Shown here piece after piece: positions 7,487 to 16,268 of a stretch of 24,609 nt of DNA. A program made the translations under genes and the position numbers. Origin of the DNA: CAYVZU01 sp964455935 (GTDB lineage Bacteria > Fibrobacterota > CAYVZU01); NCBI GenBank assembly GCA_964455935.1, contig CAYVZU010000055.1:1-24609 (forward strand), written 5' to 3'. Each line of letters begins with the position of its first letter. The stretch's first letter is position 1. Under the pieces are notes generated by a model. The model searched no databases. It worked only from the letters and a program-made list of their open reading frames with translations, and was not told the origin of the DNA.

Positions 7487-9316
7487 CTATTTTATGTACT
7501 GAAGAAGCCCAAGGGAAATCCAGGGCAGATAGGTCACAGCGGCAAGGACCGCCACCCGAATGAGGATAAACGGCCACACGGTTCGATAAACGCGAGCCAG
7601 CGGCAATCCAAAACGATAGGCGGAGAGAAAAAGGTTCAATCCCACGGGCGGGGTCAAATACCCCAGTTCCAGATTGACAAGGAAGATGATCCCCAGGTGA
7701 ACGGGGTCGATGCCGTAGGCGGTGGCGATTGGAATCATAATGGGCACAATCACGACAAGGGCGCTGAAAATGTCCATAATGCACCCGGCCACGATCAGAA
7801 AGAGATTCAGCACGATCAGGAATGCGATTTTGGATGAGATGTGCGCATGCACCCAGTCGAACAGCCTATCGGGCGCCTGCGCATCGATCAGGTAGCTCGT
7901 GAACCCAAAGGCCAGGCCCAGGATGATGAGGACGCCTCCGACAAGAACCGCGCATTTGATCATTGTTCGAAGCAGGGTTGAACCGAGCTTCAGGGTGCGG
8001 TGCACAAAGCACTCCACCGCAATCGCATAGAAGGCGGTTAGGGCGGCTGTTTCCACCAGGGTCGTGAACCCGCCAAAAATACCCACCACCACCAGGATTG
8101 GCAGCAGAAGGTCCCATTTTGCCTTTTTCAGCGCGGGCCACAGTTTTTCCCGCGGCCTTCCACTCAACAGGGCGGCTCCGCTCTTTTGGGAGCTGACGAT
8201 TCCATAGCTCGCCATCAGCGAAACCAGCAGAAGTCCGGGAATGATCCCGGCCACAAACATCTTGTTGATGGGAGTGGCTGCGACCACCCCGTACAATATG
8301 ACGGGAAGCGCCGGCGGAAAGAGCATTCCCACGGATCCCGAGGCGGTAATCAGACCGAGCGAAAACTTTTCGGGATAGCTCTCTTTGAGAAGAATCGGAA
8401 AGAGAATCCCGCCCAGCGCAAGAATCGTGACACTCGAGGCGCCCGTGAAGGTCGTGAAGAACGCGCAGACCAAAATCGTCGCCACAGCCACGCCTCCGCG
8501 CATCCAGCCGAACAGAATGCGAAAGAGGCCCACCAGGCGCTGCGATGCCCCGCCATCGGCCAGAACGTAACCGGCCAAGGTAAACAAAGGAATTGTGGGT
8601 AGAACGGGCGAGGACACAATACTGTAGGCTCCTGCGGGGACCATCGAGATTGGCGTCCCATCAAGAAAGAACAGGAAAAGCCCGGCGCCTCCCAGTAGAA
8701 CAAAAAGCGGCGCTCCCAGAAGCACTGCGGCGATCAGGATAAAAAGACCAGGCGCCAGCAGCGAGGGTCGCATGGGTTCGGGCACCCAGTTCATGGCCAG
8801 AATGAGAATCATGGTCAGCAGGATGCCGATCTTTGCCTTCCATCCCCCACGGCTCCGCGACACCAGGCGGACACCGGTGAGGAGCATGAAAAACGGCATG
8901 GCCGACTGGGCGATCCATGTGGGAAGAAAGGGCGCCACTGTTTCTCCGGCCGTTTTCTCGACCTTGACCAGGGCCAGCCCTGCGACAACAAAAGCGGCCA
9001 CAACGGCGACGGACACGGAGGTTTGAAAGACCTCGACCACGGTCCGCACCCGTCCCTTAAGGAACTGGGCCCCTGTTGAAAGGCGGAGGTGGCGTCCGCG
9101 CCGGGAAGCCAGGGCTGCGCCTATGAATGCGATCCACAACGTGCAGTGCTGAAGATATTCGGCCGCGCCAATGAGCCGGATCGAAGTAAAGGTCCGCAGC
9201 AGTGAGGAGAGAATGGGCAAAAGCACCATGGCCAGAAGCAGGGCCACGGCGGCCCCGTTTTCCAACCCGGCGGACCAGCGTGTCAAACGACGTATAATGG
9301 GGGAGGAAGAAGACAC
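7487..9316 (-). CDS. TRAP transporter fused small and large membrane subunits (QM permease)
   Basis: This 609-residue integral membrane protein fuses the four-helix DctQ-type subunit (about residues 15-160) to the DctM-type transport subunit (about 170-609). The DctM part shows the repeated hydrophobic segments and typical loops such as GASSVTILALGGILFPIL, ASGSVGMLFPPALPVILYG and NLELGYLTPPVGLNLFL. TRAP systems import substrates with a Na+ or H+ gradient. It starts at GTG 9316, 15 bases after the binding-protein stop, and forms one operon with tatP and tatT. The QM fusion is the arrangement known for TPR-protein-associated TRAP transporters such as Treponema pallidum Tp0958. Confidence 0.93.
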   Translation of the reverse strand: MSSSSPIIRRLTRWSAGLENGAAVALLLAMVLLPILSSLLRTFTSIRLIGAAEYLQHCTLWIAFIGAALASRRGRHLRLSTGAQFLKGRVRTVVEVFQTSVSVAVVAAFVVAGLALVKVEKTAGETVAPFLPTWIAQSAMPFFMLLTGVRLVSRSRGGWKAKIGILLTMILILAMNWVPEPMRPSLLAPGLFILIAAVLLGAPLFVLLGGAGLFLFFLDGTPISMVPAGAYSIVSSPVLPTIPLFTLAGYVLADGGASQRLVGLFRILFGWMRGGVAVATILVCAFFTTFTGASSVTILALGGILFPILLKESYPEKFSLGLITASGSVGMLFPPALPVILYGVVAATPINKMFVAGIIPGLLLVSLMASYGIVSSQKSGAALLSGRPREKLWPALKKAKWDLLLPILVVVGIFGGFTTLVETAALTAFYAIAVECFVHRTLKLGSTLLRTMIKCAVLVGGVLIILGLAFGFTSYLIDAQAPDRLFDWVHAHISSKIAFLIVLNLFLIVAGCIMDIFSALVVIVPIMIPIATAYGIDPVHLGIIFLVNLELGYLTPPVGLNLFLSAYRFGLPLARVYRTVWPFILIRVAVLAAVTYLPWISLGLLQYIK

Positions 9317-9331
9317 GGCTTGGGTGAATCT

Positions 9332-10342
9332 CTATTTTGAGCGCGGCTTGCGGAATTCGTCCCGCAGAGACAGCGCCTTTTGAAAAACCGGGACCGGGAC
9401 CAGTTCGCCCGAAATTTCGGGGTAAATGCGCACAAGCGGCTCCTGCCATTGGGCCTGCTCGGAAACCGGGGGTGTGTAAATTTCAAGGCCGTATTTCACC
9501 ATTTCCTGAATTGCCTTCTTGTCAAGATCGCGAATGGCCGCCCGGCTCTCTTTCACAATGGCAAAGGATTGTTCCCGCAGTTTGGGAGCAAGAGCCGGGT
9601 CAATCTTGTTCCAGGACGCCTGGGTCACCACGGTGGCGGCCAGAGCGATTCCATAGTTGACCTGGAGCATGTACTTGGCCTTGGCAAACCACTGCAAAGA
9701 AAGCGCCACGGCAGGGGAGTTAATGAATCCGTCGATCAGACCGGTCTGAAGCGCGGTCAATACCTCACTCGTGGGCAGGTCAACGATGTTGAATCCGGCC
9801 TTGGCCCAGATGCGTTTGCTTTCCTCGTCGGTTGCGTAAGCCGAGATTTTCAATTTCATTAATTCCTGGATTGTGGTGATTTTGCGCCGGGTGAAAAACT
9901 GGATCGAGCCGATCTCGCCATAGCTGAGAACCACGTAACCTTTTTCCGCCAGTTTCTGCTCGATTGTGGGCGCCAGCTGGTCCCGTATGTAATCCAATTC
10001 ATCATAGGAGGAGACCATGCCGGGAACCTGAAGCACTGCGTAGGTCGCGTCGATGGGAATGATGCCCAGGGAAGAAAATGTCCCCGCCTGCAGGCCGCCC
10101 AGGCGCATCTTGCGCAACATGTCGGGCTCGGACCCGGAAACGCCGCCCGGATAAATCCGCAACGAAACCTGGTTGTTTGAGGTCTGCTTCCAAGCCTGGT
10201 TTATTTTAAGAAGGACGTCATGGAACGGAGTACCCTCGGGCGCAAGCGTCCCCAGCTTGATCACCACGGCCCCGAACACGTCTCCTGAGGGCTGCAGGAT
10301 GCAGAGCGAAATTAGAAAAAGCCGAACGAAAAACCGCTTCAT
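9332..10342 (-). CDS. tatP: TRAP transporter solute-binding protein (DctP/TatP type)
   Basis: The 336-residue exported binding protein has a signal peptide (MKRFFVRLFLISLCILQPSG and on to VFGA) and then the DctP-type start VIKLGTLAPEGTPFHD. Further family features are IYPGGVSGSEPDMLRKMRLG (substrate and hinge region), QFFTRRKITTIQELMKLKIS, and SEVLTALQTGLIDGFINSP. The usual binding-site arginine of carboxylate-binding DctP proteins is not obvious to me, so the ligand is open. I chose ATG 10342 for its GGAGG ribosome site (six bases upstream) and signal peptide; the frame is open further upstream but that part overlaps tatT. It overlaps the tatT stop by four bases (ATGA), indicating translational coupling. 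Confidence 0.92.
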   Translation of the reverse strand: MKRFFVRLFLISLCILQPSGDVFGAVVIKLGTLAPEGTPFHDVLLKINQAWKQTSNNQVSLRIYPGGVSGSEPDMLRKMRLGGLQAGTFSSLGIIPIDATYAVLQVPGMVSSYDELDYIRDQLAPTIEQKLAEKGYVVLSYGEIGSIQFFTRRKITTIQELMKLKISAYATDEESKRIWAKAGFNIVDLPTSEVLTALQTGLIDGFINSPAVALSLQWFAKAKYMLQVNYGIALAATVVTQASWNKIDPALAPKLREQSFAIVKESRAAIRDLDKKAIQEMVKYGLEIYTPPVSEQAQWQEPLVRIYPEISGELVPVPVFQKALSLRDEFRKPRSK

Positions 10343-11241
10343 AAATCCTCCTCGACGAAAAGCTCGCTTTCGCGCTGCAGCAGAAGCCGCGCCCTGTTCT
10401 GCGCCAAGGTGTTGACGAGCTTGTATTGCGAACTGGAGTCCAGATCGAATGCGAGAATTCTTTCGATATGGTCGCGAAACGCCTTGCGGTCCTGGTTGGG
10501 AATGGCAAATGTTTCGACAAAGGTCAGGCGGGCGGAGACTTTCCGGTCCTCGGCCAGCGTCATCGCCTTGCGGCAATACTCCATGGCCTTGGCCGGATTG
10601 CCGCCCATGGCCGGGGGCCGTCCTTCGTAGGCGGCCATAAATTCGTAGAGGGAACCGCAGTCGAAGGTTGGATCCAGGTCCAGCGCGCGCCGGATAAAAT
10701 TCACTGCCAGGGACAGCCGGCCCATGGCCCGGGGGTCGAGTTTCTCGATCGTGCTCCACTTGGCCAGCGATGTACCCGCCGCATAGAGGAGGCCGACCTG
10801 TTTTGCGTTCAGCGCGGCCATGGCTTTGGCCGGGTCAGCCGGATAGTTGCGGCGGAAGCCTTTGTTTGCCGCGGCCAGGCCTTGAATCGCATAGTCGTGC
10901 GACCGCGCATAAATTGCTTTGGCCCGCGTCCGTTGTCTCTGGTGTTCCTCCACGTCCGTATCTTTAAGCCGCTCGGATCGGGGTTCGATGTAGCCGTATG
11001 CATACAGCAAAAAGCCTTGCGAAAGAGAGCCATAGAGTTCCGGGTTGTCCGTAACCTCCCGGGCCATGGACTCCATCAGTTTAAGCCCAAAGGGCAGAGC
11101 TTCGCCGGCCAGCTCCAAATCGCCTTCGGTCTCAAACGCGCTTGCGGAGCCGAGGGAACCGGCCACCATGTTCAAGGCCATTTTGCGGACCGAACAGCCA
11201 AGAACAAGAAGGGCGATCAGCAATGTGCAAAGGGGTTTCAT
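10339..11241 (-). CDS. tatT: TRAP-associated TPR lipoprotein (TatT)
   Basis: The 300-residue product has a lipoprotein signal, MKPLCTLLIALLVLGC, with the LVLG-Cys lipobox (Cys16). It is otherwise helical with repeat-like helix pairs, for example RLSLAVNFIRRALDLDPTFD and KAMEYCRKAMTLAEDRKVSA, as in tetratricopeptide proteins. This matches the TatT component (T. pallidum Tp0956), which trimerises, binds the TatP binding protein and is proposed to help deliver hydrophobic ligands. The gene order tatT-tatP-tatQM is the conserved order of these systems. ATG 11241 was chosen for the lipoprotein signal; the ribosome site is weak (GGGA at 10-13 bases). A longer N-terminus would bury the signal. Confidence 0.88.
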   Translation of the reverse strand: MKPLCTLLIALLVLGCSVRKMALNMVAGSLGSASAFETEGDLELAGEALPFGLKLMESMAREVTDNPELYGSLSQGFLLYAYGYIEPRSERLKDTDVEEHQRQRTRAKAIYARSHDYAIQGLAAANKGFRRNYPADPAKAMAALNAKQVGLLYAAGTSLAKWSTIEKLDPRAMGRLSLAVNFIRRALDLDPTFDCGSLYEFMAAYEGRPPAMGGNPAKAMEYCRKAMTLAEDRKVSARLTFVETFAIPNQDRKAFRDHIERILAFDLDSSSQYKLVNTLAQNRARLLLQRESELFVEEDL

Positions 11242-11440
11242 TGTCAAGATTTCCCAGAGTTTCGTGCTCTGGTCAATATGATTTCTCGGGCGGGGAAACC
11301 GCAACGGAAAGGCGGAAAAAGGCATTCCGCCTATTGCCTTGCGACGTGACCGGTTTTTTCGCTTCCGCGGACCTGGTGTGAATCAGGCTGGCTGCTCAGG
11401 ATTGCCCGCATCGAAACCATTTCCGGCCGTGAAAATTGGC

Positions 11441-11803
11441 TTACTTGGACTTTGGGATTTTTTTCGGTTTGCCGGATTGGCCTGAAATAAGCTCCTCGAT
11501 CCTTCTCTTTTGGTATGGTTCCAGACGGGAGGCTGCGTGAAGCTCCAGGTTGTGGCGCAACCAGTCCGCAAGCCAGGCCTCGGTTGGATCGGCGCTTTCG
11601 CGCGAGGGCCATTGGCCGGGACGCTTGCCGCGAAAATAAGCGAGCAAAAATAAGTTGTCGTCCCAACTGTGGCCGATTCTTTTGGGCCAGACGATTTTGG
11701 ACGAAGCGGATTTCGAAACCAGGCGGCCGGCCCGTCGTTCCTGGCGTTTTTGCTGAGGCAGTGATTTCGATCGGGTCGTCTTCTTGGGACCTTTCGCGGG
11801 CAT
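11441..11803 (-). CDS. Small helicase-associated-domain-like protein
   Basis: A 120-residue basic protein starts at ATG 11803 with GGAGG six bases upstream. The first 45 residues are Lys/Arg/Ser-rich and probably disordered. Residues about 46-110 follow the pattern of the helicase-associated (HA) domain: SWDDNLFLLAYFRGKRPGQW, then EAWLADWLRHNLEL, then RLEPYQKRRIEELI, that is W-x3-L-x2-L-x3-F, L-x2-W-x3-N, and L-x5-R-I. In other bacteria HA domains occur in tandem at the C-terminus of large helicases; a free-standing single copy suggests a small nucleic-acid-binding protein. It points toward tatT but is 200 bases away. Confidence that it is a gene is good; the domain call is by eye. Confidence 0.65.
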   Translation of the reverse strand: MPAKGPKKTTRSKSLPQQKRQERRAGRLVSKSASSKIVWPKRIGHSWDDNLFLLAYFRGKRPGQWPSRESADPTEAWLADWLRHNLELHAASRLEPYQKRRIEELISGQSGKPKKIPKSK

Positions 11804-11964
11804 TTTGTCCTCCGGATCGTCGCTTGTGAACCGGGCCTCGGCTCACAAATGCATTTGTTTCACTCTTGTCCAGAATAGGATAGAAATGAAAACGCAGGAC
11901 TCATGGGGATGTTTATCTTACGATTTGGCGATCGTGAGATATTCTTCACCAAGGAACCCTGCGT

Positions 11965-12165
11965 ATGTCTCAATATAGTAGCCTTTTTGGTCAGTTGTTG
12001 AGATTTTTCCAACGCGTGGATTTCGAGCGAATGGTCCGGGCTCGTTGCGCGGGATACAAGGCCAGGCGATTTTCTTATTGACAGCAGTTTGTTTTGATGT
12101 TTTTGTGTCAGCTGGGCTGGGCCAACTCGGTGGCAGAGATCACCAAGGGGGCTGGCTACCTGTGA
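11965..12165 (+). pseudogene. IS4-type transposase N-terminal remnant
   Basis: From ATG 11965 the frame reads MSQYSSLFGQLLRFFQRVDF, then ERMVRARCAGYKARRFSY, a TGA stop, then QQFVLMFLCQLGWANSVAEI and a final TGA at 12163. This is the DUF4372-type N-terminus of IS4-family transposases (SQLLxFxxRxxFxxxVxxxxGDYxxRxFSxWxQFLxMxFxQL). The internal TGA sits where the family normally has tryptophan, a single-base change. The DDE catalytic domain is missing. No second terminal repeat was found. This remnant is the only recognisable content of 11847-12447, apart from a weak minus-strand frame at 12178-12414 that I do not believe. Confidence 0.75.
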
Positions 12166-12447
12166 GGGAAAATTGCTTCATCTCGGGATTTTAGCTCCCA
12201 AGAAATCGACATAGTATCTGCCAACCAGGACATTTGTCGGGACCAGCTCCAATGCAGTCAAGATCCGGATTTGGACAGCAGTGCCTGGAATTGAGAACAA
12301 GGGAAAGACCCGAGGCACGGCGATTACGCGGACAGTTACCCCGGCCGCCTCTTCTTGAGTTGTTCCAAGGACAGCTGCTATTTTGATAGGCTGTGCCAAT
12401 ATCCAGCCTGCCATTTTGTCATATTTCGCAAGGAAGAAAAAAATCCG

Positions 12448-14208
12448 ATGATTACATTTCAAGACTCCGGCCTTAAACCGGAAATCCTTAAGGGCATCGA
12501 AAAACTCGGTTTCCTGGAACCAACGCCTGTTCAATCCAAGGTCATTCCCATGCTCCTGAAGGGTCAGAGGGATCTGGTAGCCCTTGCCCAGACCGGAACC
12601 GGCAAAACCGCGGCTTTTGGTCTTCCGCTGCTTCACTTGATAGATTCCGGCAAAAAGGCCGTGCAGGCGCTTGTTCTGTGTCCCACGCGCGAGCTCTGCG
12701 TTCAGATCACCAGAGACCTTGCCCAATTCAGCCATTACATGCCTCACGTGAAGACGCTTGCCGTGTATGGCGGTTCGTCCATCTACTTGCAAATGCGCGC
12801 ACTGGAGCAAGGAGTCCATATTCTGGTGGCCACCCCCGGAAGAATGGGCGATCTGCTCCGCCGGGGTTCGGCCAAGCTGAGCAAAGTGGAGCGGGTCGTG
12901 CTTGATGAGGCCGATGAAATGCTCTCGATGGGATTTCAGGAGGAGTTGGAATCCATTCTAAAAAACGTCCCCGATACCGCAAACAAGATGCTCTTTTCGG
13001 CCACCATGCCCAACCCGGTGGCGGCCATTGCGCGAAAGTATATGCGCGATCCCGAAGAGATAATCGTGGGCCAGCGAAATGCCGGCGCGGTGCAAGTAAC
13101 GCATGAATGCTATACGGTGCATGCGCGCGACCGGTACAACGCAATGAAGCGAATTATCGACACGCAGCCGGAATTCTACGGCATTGTATTCTGCCGGACC
13201 AAAATAGAAACCCAAGAGGTGGCTTCACGGCTTGTCGAGGATCACTACCAATCCGCTGCGCTGCATGGCGACCTTTCCCAGGACCAGCGGGACCGGGTAA
13301 TGAAGAACTTCCGGTCGAGGGTTATTCGAATTCTTGTGGCCACCGATGTGGCCTCGCGCGGATTGGATGTCACGGATATAACGCATGTTGTCAATTATGA
13401 CCTGCCTTCGGATTACGATGTCTATACGCACCGGAGCGGCCGCACAGGCAGAGCGGGCAAGGCCGGTATTTCGATTGTTCTGGCCAATATGCGGGAGCAC
13501 TATAAAATTCGCATTCTCGAAAACAAAGTGAAAAAGGCGTTCGAGCATAAAAGGGTTCCTACCGGGCAGGATGTTTGCAAGATCCAACTTGATCTGCTTC
13601 TAAAGCGGCTTCTTTCCATGGAGACCCCCGACAAGGAGTTGGCCCCTTTTCTTGCGGAAATTAATCATGCCCTGAAAGATCTTTCCCGTGAAGATCTGGT
13701 AAAAAAGCTTTTGGCACAGGATTTCATCCGCATTCTGGCGTATTACAAAAACGCGCCTGAATTAAACGAAACCCAGAGCAACCGAGGCCGCAGGCCGGAT
13801 CAATACCGCGGCGATAATGCGGTACCCGAGTTCAGGCCTGGGCCGTCCTTTGGTTCAGCCCAAGGCCCAATGGAGACCGTGCATGTGAATCTGGGAAGAA
13901 GAGACTCGCTGACCCCGCCGATTCTCATTTCGCTGATCAACCGCGCCACGCACGGACCAAAACTGCCTCTGGGCCGGATCCGGATTTCGGACACATCGGC
14001 CGTTTTTGACGTGACGAATGTTGGGGCCAAGAACCTGGTTCACGTGCTTAATCAGCTTTCGTATCAGGATAAGAAAGTTCGCGCGGAGTTGCTGACCAAC
14101 CCCCAACCGGAAAAACCGGGCGCGGAAAAGGTGCATGGGAAGCACTTCAGGGCCAAGTCGTCCGGGCAAGCATTTATGGCGTATGTCGGCAAAGCCGGAA
14201 GAAATTGA
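12448..14208 (+). CDS. deaD: DEAD-box ATP-dependent RNA helicase, DeaD/DbpA-like
   Basis: The 586-residue protein unwinds structured RNA, in relatives during ribosome assembly or cold shock. Motifs in order: Q motif (TFQDSGL and FLEPTPVQ), Walker A AQTGTGKTAAFGLP, motif Ia PTRELCVQI, Ib TPGRMGDLL, II DEADEML, III SATMP, V ATDVASRGLDV and VI HRSGRTGRAGKAG. A C-terminal DbpA-type RNA-binding domain follows at about residues 470-555 (METVHVNLGRRDSLTPP, LPLGRIRISDTSAVFDV). I chose ATG 12448 because the Q motif begins just inside it; an AAGGAAG ribosome site is a little far (about 11-13 bases). The frame is open upstream to 12355 without family similarity. It stands alone in its direction. Confidence 0.95.
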   Translation: MITFQDSGLKPEILKGIEKLGFLEPTPVQSKVIPMLLKGQRDLVALAQTGTGKTAAFGLPLLHLIDSGKKAVQALVLCPTRELCVQITRDLAQFSHYMPHVKTLAVYGGSSIYLQMRALEQGVHILVATPGRMGDLLRRGSAKLSKVERVVLDEADEMLSMGFQEELESILKNVPDTANKMLFSATMPNPVAAIARKYMRDPEEIIVGQRNAGAVQVTHECYTVHARDRYNAMKRIIDTQPEFYGIVFCRTKIETQEVASRLVEDHYQSAALHGDLSQDQRDRVMKNFRSRVIRILVATDVASRGLDVTDITHVVNYDLPSDYDVYTHRSGRTGRAGKAGISIVLANMREHYKIRILENKVKKAFEHKRVPTGQDVCKIQLDLLLKRLLSMETPDKELAPFLAEINHALKDLSREDLVKKLLAQDFIRILAYYKNAPELNETQSNRGRRPDQYRGDNAVPEFRPGPSFGSAQGPMETVHVNLGRRDSLTPPILISLINRATHGPKLPLGRIRISDTSAVFDVTNVGAKNLVHVLNQLSYQDKKVRAELLTNPQPEKPGAEKVHGKHFRAKSSGQAFMAYVGKAGRN

Positions 14209-14390
14209 TTGGGTGATATGCTTGCGTTTTCTTCAAGCCGATCTGGGGCAAGACCTTGCCACTCTTCATCCACGGTTTAACTGCGGTATTTAGGTTGAAG
14301 GATATCAGGATAGATAAGCAAATATTATCATCCAGGACACCGCCCATATCTTTGGTACTAAATTTTTCAAATCTTCCCAGCCAGGCGCAT

Positions 14391-14428
14391 AAAATAAAAA
14401 AGGATGATTCCGGGGGGGAACCATCCTT
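14391..14428 (-). terminator. Intrinsic terminator of the CBM9-like gene
   Basis: Read on the minus strand, AAGGATGGTTCC pairs with GGAATCATCCTT (12-bp stem with one G-T pair, loop of five C) and is followed directly by a TTTTTATTTT tract. It lies 52 bases beyond the stop of the minus-strand gene at 14480. A second hairpin at 14432-14463 (CGGCT/AGCCG with an inner ATAAAGG/CCTTTAT, loop GACG) lies between gene and terminator. Nothing else is seen in 14209-14479. Confidence 0.85.
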
Positions 14429-14479
14429 CGGCGGCTCCCCATAAAGGGACGCCTTTATAGCCGAAACTTGCTATTCGAA

Positions 14480-15442
14480 TTAACGGATGATTAATCTCCT
14501 GGCTACTTTGCCATCACTTCCAATCAGAACCTGCGCAGTTTTGGTGGCCCGGGTCGAAGCAACCAATCGGCCTCGAATATCATAGGTGCCGTTGCCGGTT
14601 GGCGCAAGCTTGGGAACGGAAACACTGCGAATGGGTTTGACTCCAGCCATGGTAGCGCTCAATGTCAATTGGCCCCAAAATGTATCTCCGGTGACAAACG
14701 GTCCCGGCCAGTGCATGGTGCCTTCCGCCGCAAAAGCGCCGTCATTGTCATTGAGGAAAGCCCCAAAAGCGATTCGATCGTTGACCGCTGCCGTGTGTTG
14801 GACCATAATCGCGCCGGCCCAAGTCAGCTTCAATTCGTCAGTATAGCTCAGGCCATCTGCGCTGGCAAAGGTCTCGTACCATCCAATTGCCTCGGCTTCG
14901 GCCGGTGTGTAATTCGCCTCTCCATGGATTCCCCCCCCAATTCTTCCCTCATCCCACAAGCCGGCGTATTGCTCCGCCGCAGACAGATTTCCAAAGCCTT
15001 TTACCAGGTGCTCGCCGTACAGGCCATAGGGTGAGTCGGTAATATCGGCGTGGGCATCATCAAAATTATAATTGACAAACCACTCGACTCCATCATCACC
15101 GTAAGCGTTTAGCGCATCCTCAGGATAGATGGAATGGGGCGCATTGTGGATATCATCAGTGAACCAAAGGCCGGCATAAAGAGCGTCGTCATCCCAAAAG
15201 AACGCAATTTGAGCCGAGAGGTCATTGGAACCGTCTATTATTCCGGAGTTCAGGTAAGTGGCGGGATCAATGGATGTTTTTGTTGCGCCTGCCCAAACCC
15301 CCTCCGAAAAAATCCCATCCACCGTGATGGCGCCGCTCTCCACTTTTTTGACATCCGTCGACCAAACCTGGCCATAAACGCCGGACATGGCAGCCGCTAC
15401 CATCATGACAAGACCCATGATGGTGGTTTTGCGATTCATCAT
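14480..15442 (-). CDS. Secreted CBM9-like carbohydrate-binding protein
   Basis: The 320-residue protein has a signal peptide (MMNRKTTIMGLVMMVAAAMS, cleavage probably after GVYG) and then a family-9 carbohydrate-binding-like domain. Supporting elements are ITVDGIFSEGVWAGA, IAFFWDDDALYAGLWFTDD, and NAYGDDGVEWFVNYN, which match the IDG-x-W, WDD-x-LY and DDG-EWF pattern of CBM9/DUF1083. The last 40 residues (YDIRGRLVAS then VLIGSDGKVARRLIIR) resemble a short C-terminal sorting or anchoring module. No catalytic domain is present, so it probably binds glycans at the cell surface or outside. AAGGAGG lies four bases before ATG 15442; ATG 15439 is equally possible. It is a single-gene unit with its own terminator. 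Confidence 0.8.
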   Translation of the reverse strand: MMNRKTTIMGLVMMVAAAMSGVYGQVWSTDVKKVESGAITVDGIFSEGVWAGATKTSIDPATYLNSGIIDGSNDLSAQIAFFWDDDALYAGLWFTDDIHNAPHSIYPEDALNAYGDDGVEWFVNYNFDDAHADITDSPYGLYGEHLVKGFGNLSAAEQYAGLWDEGRIGGGIHGEANYTPAEAEAIGWYETFASADGLSYTDELKLTWAGAIMVQHTAAVNDRIAFGAFLNDNDGAFAAEGTMHWPGPFVTGDTFWGQLTLSATMAGVKPIRSVSVPKLAPTGNGTYDIRGRLVASTRATKTAQVLIGSDGKVARRLIIR

Positions 15443-16166
15443 TTATCCTCCTTTTTTGGTTTTTCAGCCTAGGATTTGGCTTCATTGTCGCCTGATAACA
15501 AAGATAGCCCTATTTCAGTTCAGCGGCTATAAAAATTGTGTTTTTACCTTGATTGTTTTATGCTTTGGGCACATCCAGACCAGCATTGCAATGCCAAAAA
15601 TCGCTGACTTTTGCAATGACCAACGCTTGGAAAAGACATTGGCCGAAATTTCGCATGGCTCCATCCTATCTATTCTATGCAGAATGGCCTCGGCATGCTA
15701 TATCATGTCTGGAAATGAACTTCCTTCACCGCTGATTCTGATGCCCATCAGACTTGGCATTTTCAGGTCCGATTTCCATTCGCACATTCACTCGACGAAC
15801 AAGACCCTTTGCGCAATCTCTCGGTCTTTTTGAATCAGCCTGACAGCACACAAGCCGTAAACAGGACGGCCCGAATTCGTGTGACTTAGGCCTTTATCCC
15901 AAATTCCGCAGCTATCTGTTGATGCAGAACCGCAAGATCTTGATGCAGCAAGGGTTGAAGGGTTCGCGGCGCATATGCGCAAGGTGATATGAGTAAGAAG
16001 CCTGAAGCCCTTGATGCGCAGAAGATTGCGTTTTGTGCGCCGCATGCAACTGCGGATTTTGGGCTTTTCCAATTGACTGTATAAGTCCGGCTCCAGCACT
16101 TTTCCGGCTGCAACACCGGTTAGATCATCGCAACCAAAATTCCTGCTGCAGAAGAAGGGCTAGGAG

Positions 16167-16256
16167 CACCCCCTCACCTCCACCCTCCGCAGTAGCTGCT
16201 ACGGAGGGGGCCAACCATCTCCAGCTAAGCGAGAGAAGAAAGGTGAGGGTGTTTGG
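16167..16256. repeat. Nested inverted-repeat (hairpin) element
   Basis: The outer arms are CCCTCACCT (16171-16179) and AGGTGAGGG (16241-16249). An inner quasi-palindrome pairs CCCTCCG (16183-16189) with CGGAGGG (16202-16208) around GTAGC/GCTAC. The right end, GGTGAGGGTGTTTG at 16242-16255, is the exact reverse complement of 18717-18730, so the same element type flanks both sides of the AraC-type gene. Confidence 0.6.
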
Positions 16257-16268
16257 CGCATGAGCATT

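Noticed and set aside
10343..10759. In-frame extension of the TRAP binding protein upstream of ATG 10342
   Set aside because: It lacks family similarity, lies wholly within tatT, and would bury a clear signal peptide.
11331..11846. Longer minus-strand frame overlapping the helicase-associated-like gene
   Set aside because: The alternative frame at 11441-11803 has the better ribosome site and recognisable W/L/F pattern; this one is Arg/Pro/Ser-rich shadow sequence.
12178..12414. 78-residue minus-strand frame between the transposase remnant and the helicase
   Set aside because: No ribosome site, no family similarity, and the longer version of the frame runs antisense through the helicase gene.
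15737..15752. Palindrome with 7-base arms, possible operator
   Set aside because: Short, no promoter next to it and no second copy; kept only as a note in the intergenic entry.
15788..16116. Two overlapping minus-strand frames of 76 and 103 codons
   Set aside because: Both lack ribosome sites and known motifs and have the Ser/Arg/Cys-rich look of non-coding translation.
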